5,432 bases of DNA from Pirellulaceae bacterium (lineage in GTDB: Bacteria; Planctomycetota; Planctomycetia; Pirellulales; Pirellulaceae): the NCBI GenBank assembly GCA_030744095.1, contig JASLRF010000616.1, positions 1-5,432 of the forward strand, read 5' to 3'. The position numbers were made by a program, and so were the translations under genes. The notes under the pieces are model-generated. The model was not told the origin of the DNA. It saw only the letters and a program-made list of their open reading frames with translations, and did no database searches. This document shows, one piece after another, positions 1 through 5,432 of the stretch (position 1 is its first letter; each line of letters starts with the position of its first letter).

Positions 1-1
1 G

Positions 2-2830
2 GTATTGGGTGCGTTGGGAAATGACGAAGGTTTCATTTTGTTGGGTGAGGTTGCCTACGATCGGACTGGACATTCAGTCAGCACCGCCGGCGATGTTAAT
101 GGTGACGGTTTCGACGACTTTATCATCGGCGCGCCTTCCGATCCCGACTATACGGATCGGCCCGGTCGCGCTTATGTGATGTTTGGACGCGACTTTACCG
201 GGAAGAATCCGCAGACTGGCGATAGCGACTCCAACACGCTGGCGGGAACCGATCAAGCGGAAGTTCAAATCGGCGGGCAAGGCGACGATCTGCTGATCGG
301 CAACGGCGGTGCCGACGTCGCACGTGGCGGGCAAGGCGACGACACCATTTACCTGACCGATTTGACATTCCGCTTGTTTGATGGCGGTCGGGGCGAGGAT
401 ACGTTGACGTTCACCGGCGGAGGTTTGAATTTGGATCTGTCGGCGGTTTACGACAACCGTCTAGTCGGCCTCGAGCATATCGACCTGACCGGCTCGGGCG
501 ACAATCATTTGACGATCGGAAATGTTCGCGAGGTTCTCAACATCTCCGACACGAGCAACCGCCTGGTTGTGCATCGGGACGCCGACGACACCGTTGATCT
601 TGGCACCGGGTGGACAGAACAGTCCTCGGAGACAATTGACGGCAGCGTCTTCCGCGTGTTTACGCAAGGCGCCGCCAAGCTGCTCGTTGAAAACCTGAAG
701 CCGACGCTCGACTTAAATGGCCCCGATGACGACGGTACCGATACGTCGGCCACTTTCACTGAAGATGGCCCAGCTGTCGTGATCACCGATGCCGACCTGA
801 CGGTCGCGGACGACGATCAGATTGTGTCGGCAACGGTCACGCTGACAAATGTGTTAGATGGCATCGACGAATCGTTGGCGATGACCGTCAGCGGAACGGG
901 CCTTCAGACGACTTATAATGCGGCCACCGGTGTCCTTGAAGTGACGGGAACTGCATCGGCGAGCGTGTACGCCGCCGCGCTGGCGACATTGCGGTATCGC
1001 AACGCCGATGACGGTGCCGACGTCACCGATCGCGTGGTCACCGTCACGGTCAATGACGGACTTGTCTCGAGCGACGCAGCCCGAGCCACGGTCAGCCTGA
1101 TCGCAGTCAACGATGCGCCGCAACTTGCCAGCGCGCCAGTACATCTGGGGACGATCAACGAAGACGACCAAGATACAGACGGCACGACCGTGGCCGCTTT
1201 GATCCCCGATGGCAATATTACCGATCCGGACGGCGCTGCCGTGGAAGCGATGGCCGTGATCCTGGTGGATCAGACCAACGGCGTCTGGCAGTTTAACACC
1301 GGAGGCGACTGGCATGACTTCGGACTTCCGTCACTAACCGCCGCTCGACTGCTGGGACCGACGGACAAAGTACGTTTCAGGCCGGTCGCCGACTACAACG
1401 GCGTGGCGACGTTCCGTTTCAAAGCCTGGGATCAAACGAGCGGAACTGCCGGCGAGGAAACGGATGTGATCACCAACGGAGGTACAACCGCCTTCAGCAC
1501 AGGCAAGGCCTCGGCGACTGTCTCGGTTACGCCGGTCAATGACGCCCCGATCTTGGACGACAGCCTTTCGCCGACCCTGACACCAATTTCTCGCGAGCAG
1601 CTGAATTCGGCGGGCGACCTGGTGTCCGTGCTCGTCGCAGGAGCCATCGAAGATGTTGATGGTCAGCCGCGCAGTTCGATTGCGGTGATTGATGTTGATG
1701 AAACCAACGGACATTGGGAACACTTGCTCCCGGGTACGACTCTGCAACAGTGGATGAGGATCACGGCGTCGGAGTCATCGGCACTGCTACTGTCCTCTGC
1801 GCGTCGAATTCGTTTTGTTCCGGACATTGGGTTTTCAGGAACGGCGACGATCACCTTCCGTGCCTGGGATCAATCAGTGGGCGGGGACGGGACTCAAGTT
1901 GATACCACACAAAATGGTGGCACCACGCCGTTCAGCATCGCGACGGATACGGCAGAAATCACCGTTGCAGACACTGACGATCCGCCGACGCTGGATCCGA
2001 TCAGCTCGCCGCTCATCCGAAGCAGCACGGAGCCGTTCAATCTGGGCTTGACCAACATCACCGACGGTGGCGCGGGGACCGAGACCCTGACGATTTCTGC
2101 AACCAGCAGCAACCATGAGGTCTTGCCGGATCCCGAAGTCAGCTATACCGCACCCGACACGACGGGTCAGTTGCTGCTTTCTCCGGTTGCCGAAATGGGC
2201 GGTTGGTCCGTGGTCACGGTGACCGTGACTGAAGACGACGGGGATGCGATTACGCGAGTGTTTGCCGTCAGTGTGGGTGATAATCTGCAGCGGTGGCAAA
2301 ACCCGTTCGATGCCAAGGATGTCAATGCCGATGGGGCTATTTCGCCAATCGATGTGCTGCAGATTGTCAACGAGTTGAACCGACCCAACCATGCTGATCA
2401 AACGGGTCGGTTGCCCAATCCTGCTTCGCCCAATGCGCCGCCGCCGTACTACGACGTAACGGGCGACGGATTTGTCACATCGCGAGACGCATTGCTGATT
2501 ATTAATTGTCTGAACGAAGCTGCGAGCGGTGGAGGCGAAGCAGAGGGTCCGGACGATGGCCTTAGCTGGTTGGCCGGAGCGACGGGCGCAAGTGTGAACT
2601 TTGCCGTTCCGTCCGTCGCGACTATTCCACAAGGTTCGCCAGACAACCCGGCGGTTCCTTCGAACGGCACCGGCACAACCAGTTCGGTCGTTGCTCTAAC
2701 GAAACCGACGACGGTCGACGCTATCGCGCGGCATCGATTTTTCGCGTCTGAAGAACCATCACCGACCGACGATCTGGATTCGATCTTGGACACGCTAAGC
2801 GCCGACGAACTGGCCAAGTGGTGGTCGTAA
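2..2830 (+). CDS. Giant calcium-binding surface protein: FG-GAP, RTX, cadherin-like repeats, dockerin (3' part)
   Basis: The reading frame is open to the left edge and begins inside an FG-GAP blade, so the start is upstream and TTG at 5 is not convincing. Residues are numbered from that codon (941 visible). Order: FG-GAP (about 8-62) with Ca loop DVNGDGFDD at 30-38; RTX nonapeptides at 90-116 and 127-135 (GGQGDD, GGRGED); a beta-rich module (about 137-231); cadherin-like domains at about 232-367, 368-510 and 511-655, separated by VNDAP linkers; another beta domain (about 660-757); a dockerin type I pair with Ca loops starting D772 and D817; then a low-complexity acidic tail ending LAKWWS. The role is inferred to be extracellular or cell-surface adhesion and scaffolding stabilised by calcium, as in related planctomycete proteins; no enzymatic domain is visible. 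The signal peptide would lie outside the window. Only one cysteine (835) is seen. Module identities are fairly secure; the biological function is unknown. Confidence 0.88.
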   Translation, partial: VLGALGNDEGFILLGEVAYDRTGHSVSTAGDVNGDGFDDFIIGAPSDPDYTDRPGRAYVMFGRDFTGKNPQTGDSDSNTLAGTDQAEVQIGGQGDDLLIGNGGADVARGGQGDDTIYLTDLTFRLFDGGRGEDTLTFTGGGLNLDLSAVYDNRLVGLEHIDLTGSGDNHLTIGNVREVLNISDTSNRLVVHRDADDTVDLGTGWTEQSSETIDGSVFRVFTQGAAKLLVENLKPTLDLNGPDDDGTDTSATFTEDGPAVVITDADLTVADDDQIVSATVTLTNVLDGIDESLAMTVSGTGLQTTYNAATGVLEVTGTASASVYAAALATLRYRNADDGADVTDRVVTVTVNDGLVSSDAARATVSLIAVNDAPQLASAPVHLGTINEDDQDTDGTTVAALIPDGNITDPDGAAVEAMAVILVDQTNGVWQFNTGGDWHDFGLPSLTAARLLGPTDKVRFRPVADYNGVATFRFKAWDQTSGTAGEETDVITNGGTTAFSTGKASATVSVTPVNDAPILDDSLSPTLTPISREQLNSAGDLVSVLVAGAIEDVDGQPRSSIAVIDVDETNGHWEHLLPGTTLQQWMRITASESSALLLSSARRIRFVPDIGFSGTATITFRAWDQSVGGDGTQVDTTQNGGTTPFSIATDTAEITVADTDDPPTLDPISSPLIRSSTEPFNLGLTNITDGGAGTETLTISATSSNHEVLPDPEVSYTAPDTTGQLLLSPVAEMGGWSVVTVTVTEDDGDAITRVFAVSVGDNLQRWQNPFDAKDVNADGAISPIDVLQIVNELNRPNHADQTGRLPNPASPNAPPPYYDVTGDGFVTSRDALLIINCLNEAASGGGEAEGPDDGLSWLAGATGASVNFAVPSVATIPQGSPDNPAVPSNGTGTTSSVVALTKPTTVDAIARHRFFASEEPSPTDDLDSILDTLSADELAKWWS
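272..352 (+). repeat. Three tandem RTX-type nonapeptide codings
   Basis: Residues 90-116 of the surface protein split exactly into three nonapeptides: GGQGDDLLI, GNGGADVAR and GGQGDDTIY. The first and third match the calcium-binding RTX consensus GGxGxDxUx. At DNA level, units one and three share 17 identical bases (272-288 and 326-342), which suggests local duplication. A fourth, separated copy (GGRGEDTLT) is encoded at 383-409. RTX repeats of this kind form a calcium-dependent parallel beta-roll. Four units are few compared with classical RTX toxins. Confidence 0.8.
1106..1969 (+). repeat. Two tandem cadherin-like modules of about 143-146 residues
   Basis: The protein segment from the VNDAP at residue 368 to the one at 511 is repeated from 511 to about 655. 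Shared landmarks in order are DQTNGVW (422) and DETNGHW (565), KVRFRP and RIRFVP, FKAWDQ (472) and FRAWDQ (618), and NGGTTAFS (491) and NGGTTPFS (637). The copies are offset by 143 residues at the start and 146 at the end, so a few residues were inserted or lost. At DNA level they are well diverged; a 12-base exact match (1424-1435 and 1862-1873) covers the AWDQ codons. This indicates an old tandem domain duplication. Confidence 0.75.
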
Positions 2831-2888
2831 GCTAAGGTCTCCCAACTGTCGTAGTCGATGTCTTTATTGCAGAGCCTGGTCTCGCCGC

Positions 2889-2909
2889 TGCGCCGAATTG
2901 GTTGGCGCA
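2889..2909. other. Weak hairpin downstream of the surface-protein gene
   Basis: TGCGCC (2889-2894) is the reverse complement of GGCGCA (2904-2909); a G-U and an A-U pair extend the stem to eight pairs around a five-base loop. It lies 58 bases after the stop codon of the surface-protein gene. No T-run follows on the + strand, so it is not a typical intrinsic terminator. It may mark the transcript end or may be chance. Confidence 0.25.
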
Positions 2910-2941
2910 CAGATTGCCATCTTCGTCGCGCGCTGCGATAA

Positions 2942-2977
2942 CGGAGCACTATTGGGCCGTAGAATCCCTGTGCTCCG
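2942..2977. promoter_or_regulatory. 8-bp perfect inverted repeat abutting the SDR ribosome-binding site
   Basis: CGGAGCAC (2942-2949) is the exact reverse complement of GTGCTCCG (2970-2977), with 20 bases between. Within the loop, GGG (2954-2956) can pair with CCC (2966-2968), giving a nested stem. The loop also holds TAGAAT (2960-2965), which matches five of six bases of a -10 box, although no convincing -35 element stands 16-18 bases upstream. The last base of the right arm is the first base of the Shine-Dalgarno run. It could be a repressor operator over a promoter or an RNA stem that limits ribosome access; no T-run follows to make it a terminator. The structure is seen; its role is inferred. 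Confidence 0.4.
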
Positions 2978-2983
2978 AGGAGG
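2977..2983 (+). promoter_or_regulatory. Shine-Dalgarno sequence that sets the SDR start
   Basis: GAGGAGG lies 10 bases upstream of ATG at 2994. It is the strongest ribosome-binding site in the window and fixes the SDR start at this ATG rather than at in-frame TTG or GTG codons further upstream. Confidence 0.75.
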
Positions 2984-2993
2984 CGCCGCTGTC

Positions 2994-3800
2994 ATGTCGC
3001 AAACCGACGCTCGTCCAAATCTTGAAGGTCGTATCGCCGTAGTTACTGGAGGTGCCAGCGGGATTGGCCGAGCCATCGCGGTTTTGCTGGCAGAATGTGG
3101 GGCGCGCGTCTTTGTGGGTGACTACGATCCCGTTCCGGAAAACGTCGCAGCGAGCCGAAAGCTGAGCATCGTCGATCGTCGCTGTGACGTTCGGGTCGAG
3201 TCGGACGTGCGCGATTTGATCGAAGCGGCAGTCACCGCTGGTGGCGGGCTGGACATACTGGTCAACAATGCTGGCATCGGCCTGGTCAAGCCGATCATCG
3301 AAGTGAGCGAAGAAGAATGGAGCGCGTGTCTGGACACGAACCTTAAAGGTGCCTTTCTGGCAGCGAAGCACGCGATTCCGCACTTGATCGCGCGAGGTGG
3401 TGGGTCGATCGTGAACACGGCTAGTAACGCGGGAATCCTGCCACGTGCCCACGACCCTGTCTATTCGACCAGCAAGGGAGCCCTAGTTGCGTTGACCAAA
3501 TGTCTGGCGCTTTGCCACAGTCCCGACCGCATTCGCGTCAACGCTGTCTGCCCGGGGCCAGTGGGCGACACACGGATGATGAATGCCGACCTGGATCGCG
3601 TGCCGGATCGCGAAGCCGCGATTGGTCAGTTTATCAGGGCCAGCCCGTTGGCCCGAGCGCATGGCCGGATGATTGCGCCGCAAGAAGTTGCCGAAGCCGT
3701 ACTCTACCTGGTCAGCGATGCGGCGCAGATGGTAACGGGAACGTTGATTGCGATTGATGGAGGAAAATCGTTGGGTGTCCCGCCCGTGGGCGACGCGTGA
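2994..3800 (+). CDS. Short-chain dehydrogenase/reductase (classical SDR), NAD(P)-dependent
   Basis: The 268-residue product is a complete classical SDR, a soluble cytoplasmic Rossmann-fold oxidoreductase acting on a hydroxyl or carbonyl group. The cofactor motif TGGASGIG is at 18-25, NNAG at 91-94, and the catalytic tetrad is N116, S144, Y157 and K161, with the expected Ser-Tyr spacing of 13 and the YxxxK motif. PGPV (187-190) and the C-terminal DGG (255-257) are typical family features. The acidic D43 after the second strand (VGDYD) favours NAD(H) over NADP(H); this is an inference from family rules. The length is normal for the 250-280 residue family. The start ATG follows GAGGAGG by 10 bases. 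The substrate cannot be read from the sequence: FabG-like, sugar or polyol dehydrogenases share this pattern. Neighbours give no pathway hint. A perfect inverted repeat just upstream hints at its own control. Confidence 0.93.
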   Translation: MSQTDARPNLEGRIAVVTGGASGIGRAIAVLLAECGARVFVGDYDPVPENVAASRKLSIVDRRCDVRVESDVRDLIEAAVTAGGGLDILVNNAGIGLVKPIIEVSEEEWSACLDTNLKGAFLAAKHAIPHLIARGGGSIVNTASNAGILPRAHDPVYSTSKGALVALTKCLALCHSPDRIRVNAVCPGPVGDTRMMNADLDRVPDREAAIGQFIRASPLARAHGRMIAPQEVAEAVLYLVSDAAQMVTGTLIAIDGGKSLGVPPVGDA

Positions 3801-3833
3801 CGATGGCCGCATCTCTAAGCAAGCGTTCCTGTT

Positions 3834-3856
3834 GTATACTGATCGGCACGATATAC
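3834..3856. promoter_or_regulatory. Possible promoter boxes and GTATA/TATAC dyad upstream of rarA
   Basis: The gap before rarA carries TATACT (3835-3840), five of six bases of a -10 box, and TATACC (3852-3857). GTATA (3834-3838) and TATAC (3852-3856) are exact reverse complements around a 13-base centre. No good -35 hexamer is visible at 16-18 bases from either box. This is the best promoter candidate for rarA but a weak one; planctomycete promoters are poorly predicted by such consensus rules. Confidence 0.25.
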
Positions 3857-3887
3857 CCGCATCCTTCTTATGCCGACGTTGAAAACC

Positions 3888-5219
3888 ATGTCGTTGTTTG
3901 AGCAATCCGAGAAAGCGAGTCTTCGCAGCGTCCAACCGCTCGCCGCCCGGATGCGGCCGAGCACGCTGGCCGAATTTGTTGGCCAGCAACATTTCCTGGG
4001 CGAAGGTAAATTGCTCCGCAGATTGCTGCAGGCGGACCGGCTCGGTTCCGTTCTGTTCTACGGCCCACCGGGCACCGGGAAGACGACCCTAGCGAGGCTG
4101 TTGGCCACTGAGAGTCTCAGCCGTTTTCGCCAGTTGAGCGCCGTCACAAGCGGTGTGAAGGACGTTCGCGAGGTTCTCGAAGAGGCGCGTGACGAAGTAG
4201 CAACCGGCGGAAGGAAAACGGTGTTGTTTGTCGACGAGATTCATCGCTTCAACAAGACGCAACAGGATGCATTGTTGCCTGACGTCGAAGATGGCATCGT
4301 CACGTTGATCGGTGCAACAACGGCCAATCCATTCTTCGCGGTGAACAGCGCCCTGGTCAGCCGCAGTCAGATCTTCCAATTCGAACCATTGGCAATCGAC
4401 GAGATCAAGGCTCTTCTGTTTCGGGCGCTCGAAGATAGACAGCGCGGACTAGGTACACACGACGTTGAATTAACGGACGACGCGCTTGACTACCTGGCGC
4501 GCGTGTGCGACGGTGATGCGCGTCGCGCCTTGGCGGCGTTGGAAATTGGCGTGCTCTCCTCGACGGGTAAACCAATTCACTTCGATGCCGCGTTGGCCGC
4601 CGAGTCCGTACAGCGCAAAGCGATAGAGTACGATTCGTCGGGCGATACGCATTACGATGCGGCCAGTGCCTTGATCAAGAGCATTCGAGGCAGCGATCCA
4701 GACGCTGGGCTGTATTGGCTGGCACGGATGTTGGAGGGAGGAGAAGATGTCCGGTTCCTTTGCCGCCGGTTGGTGATCTTGGCCAGCGAAGACATCGGCA
4801 ACGCTGATCCACACGCTCTGCCGTTGACGGTAGCAGCGATGCAGGCGTGCGAGTTTATTGGATTGCCTGAATGCCAATTGACACTGTCACAGGCGGTGAC
4901 GTATCTGGCCTGTGCTCCCAAGTCGAATTCCGCGACTGTGGCGATTGGTGAGGCGATTCACGACATTCGCGAAGGCCGCTTACTGCCCGTGCCGGTTCAT
5001 CTGCGGGATTCCCATTACGAAGGTTCGAAACAGCTCGGACATGGTGAAGGATATGAATACGCGCACGACGCCCAGGATGGCTTGGCAGAACAGGATTACT
5101 TGGGCGTGGATCGCGAGTACTATCGGCCCGTCGACCGGGGCTTTGAACGGGAGTTGGCAGAACGTCTGACGACGATCCGGAAGCGTCTGCGGGCCGCGAA
5201 AACGGAGCCGGAACCGTAG
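3888..5219 (+). CDS. rarA: Replication-associated recombination protein A (AAA+ ATPase, RarA/MgsA)
   Basis: This 443-residue protein matches the RarA/MgsA/WRNIP1 family along its whole length (E. coli RarA is about 447). These AAA+ ATPases, related to clamp loaders, act at stalled replication forks and single-stranded DNA in the cytoplasm. Numbered from ATG 3888: PLAARMRP near the N-terminus; Walker A GPPGTGKTT 59-67; SAVTSGVKDVRE 84-95; Walker B with DEIHRF 116-121; sensor 1 GATTANP 142-148; NSALVSRS 153-160 with arginine-finger candidate R159; sensor 2 GDARRAL 209-215; and the C-terminal tetramerisation domain with ASEDIGNADP 299-308 and GEGYEYAHD near 390. An in-frame ATG at 3870 would add six residues (MPTLKT). 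I prefer 3888 because family members commonly begin MSLF; neither start has a clear Shine-Dalgarno sequence. Sensor 1 has Ala where E. coli RarA has Glu (ATTENP). The gene is otherwise intact. Confidence 0.95.
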   Translation: MSLFEQSEKASLRSVQPLAARMRPSTLAEFVGQQHFLGEGKLLRRLLQADRLGSVLFYGPPGTGKTTLARLLATESLSRFRQLSAVTSGVKDVREVLEEARDEVATGGRKTVLFVDEIHRFNKTQQDALLPDVEDGIVTLIGATTANPFFAVNSALVSRSQIFQFEPLAIDEIKALLFRALEDRQRGLGTHDVELTDDALDYLARVCDGDARRALAALEIGVLSSTGKPIHFDAALAAESVQRKAIEYDSSGDTHYDAASALIKSIRGSDPDAGLYWLARMLEGGEDVRFLCRRLVILASEDIGNADPHALPLTVAAMQACEFIGLPECQLTLSQAVTYLACAPKSNSATVAIGEAIHDIREGRLLPVPVHLRDSHYEGSKQLGHGEGYEYAHDAQDGLAEQDYLGVDREYYRPVDRGFERELAERLTTIRKRLRAAKTEPEP

Positions 5220-5258
5220 GCGATGCTAGCGTCGTGGCGAGCGTCAGAAATTCGCCTA
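5217..5258. other. 7-bp inverted repeat beginning at the rarA stop codon
   Basis: TAGGCGA (5217-5223), which includes the rarA stop codon, is the exact reverse complement of TCGCCTA (5252-5258). The 28-base interval contains the palindrome GCTAGC and two direct AGCGTC copies (5228-5233, 5240-5245). No T-run follows, so intrinsic termination is unlikely, and with such a long loop the match may be chance. Confidence 0.2.
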
Positions 5259-5323
5259 GTATCGGGCACACTCTTCGTCTATTATCCCCCACGCAAAAAA
5301 CCTGTATATCGACGCATTCGTCA

Positions 5324-5330
5324 GGGAGGA
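5324..5330 (+). promoter_or_regulatory. Shine-Dalgarno sequence for the last gene
   Basis: GGGAGGA ends four bases before the GTG at 5335. An overlapping ATG (5333-5335) in another frame reaches a TAG stop after nine codons, so the GTG is the productive start. The short spacing is acceptable but slightly tight. Confidence 0.55.
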
Positions 5331-5334
5331 CGAT

Positions 5335-5432
5335 GTGGATACGCTCAAAACCGCGATCGTAGTTGTTCTGTTGTTGGCCGTTCTGTATGGCGTTTACGTC
5401 ACACTGAACCAGCCCGATCAGGAAGTTCCTGA
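5335..5432 (+). CDS. Membrane-anchored protein, possibly LysM-type (5' part, cut by window end)
   Basis: Thirty-two codons are visible from GTG 5335. The peptide begins with a short polar lip containing a lysine (VDTLK), then a hydrophobic stretch at about residues 7-24 (TAIVVVLLLAVLYGVYVTL), then a polar, acidic, proline-containing segment. This is a single transmembrane anchor or uncleaved signal; the short N-terminal lip does not fix the orientation firmly, but most of the protein is probably outside the membrane. The opening resembles N-termini of planctomycete LysM peptidoglycan-binding proteins as I remember them, but no LysM residues fall within the window, so that is a guess. The in-frame stop at 5257 rules out a start far upstream. 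It has its own ribosome-binding site and follows rarA by 115 bases, so co-transcription is possible but not shown. Confidence 0.65.
   Translation, partial: MDTLKTAIVVVLLLAVLYGVYVTLNQPDQEVP

Noticed and set aside
272..409. RTX repeats as evidence of a type I secreted toxin
   Set aside because: Only four nonapeptides are present, no toxin or protease domain is seen, no HlyB/HlyD/TolC-like genes are nearby, and the RTX block is not C-terminal.
1874..2632. Long minus-strand open frame of 252 codons opposite the surface-protein gene
   Set aside because: Its product is Arg- and Cys-rich with no recognisable motif, no ribosome-binding site was seen, and the + strand frame has clear domains throughout.
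2889..2909. Intrinsic terminator of the surface-protein gene
   Set aside because: The stem is short and no T-tract follows on the + strand; kept only as a weak hairpin.
2898..2993. Upstream extension of the SDR gene from TTG at 2898 (32 extra residues)
   Set aside because: The added residues precede the normal SDR N-terminus, the TTG has no ribosome-binding site, and ATG 2994 has an excellent one.
3807..3863. Direct repeat CCGCATC (3807-3813 and 3857-3863) in the SDR-rarA gap
   Set aside because: A seven-base repeat in a gap of this size is easily chance and has no further symmetry or spacing rule.
3483..3992. Minus-strand open frame of 169 codons spanning the SDR-rarA junction
   Set aside because: It lies opposite the conserved C-terminal SDR sequence and the rarA start, and its peptide shows no domain; it is a shadow of GC-rich codon usage.
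5223..5432. Plus-strand open frame starting just after rarA
   Set aside because: The peptide is Arg/Ser-rich without a motif, and it overlaps in another frame the GTG-started gene with a Shine-Dalgarno and a clean transmembrane segment.

Overview
The window is moderately GC-rich bacterial chromosome and most resembles a planctomycete, probably of the Pirellulaceae (Rhodopirellula-like) group. This rests on three things recognised by eye, with no search run. The first is a very large secreted-type protein with FG-GAP, RTX, cadherin-like and dockerin type I modules, a style typical of planctomycete surface proteins. The second is a RarA protein beginning MSLFEQSE. The third is a short membrane-anchored N-terminus of the kind that starts planctomycete LysM proteins. 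All genes are on the + strand.

Layout: (1) From the left edge to 2830 lies the 3' part of a giant extracellular protein gene whose start is outside the window. (2) A 163-base gap (2831-2993) follows. It contains a weak hairpin (2889-2909) and a clear 8-bp inverted repeat (2942-2977) abutting a strong Shine-Dalgarno sequence. (3) 2994-3800 encodes a 268-residue classical short-chain dehydrogenase/reductase with a complete active site and features that favour NAD. (4) A gap of 87 bases (69 if the upstream ATG is used) has two TATAC-type boxes arranged as a dyad. (5) 3888-5219 encodes RarA (MgsA), the AAA+ replication-associated recombination protein. (6) After 115 non-coding bases a GTG-started gene at 5335 runs off the right edge, and only its cytoplasmic lip and membrane anchor are visible.

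The genes do not form an obvious pathway: a surface protein, a metabolic oxidoreductase, a DNA-maintenance ATPase and an envelope protein. Gaps of 69-163 bases separate them, so a tightly coupled operon is not indicated. No RNA gene, mobile element, CRISPR array or defence system is visible. I do not see a clear undescribed system. The points most worth a second look are the inverted repeat against the SDR ribosome-binding site, the architecture and C-terminal tail of the surface protein, and a substitution in the RarA sensor-1 motif.
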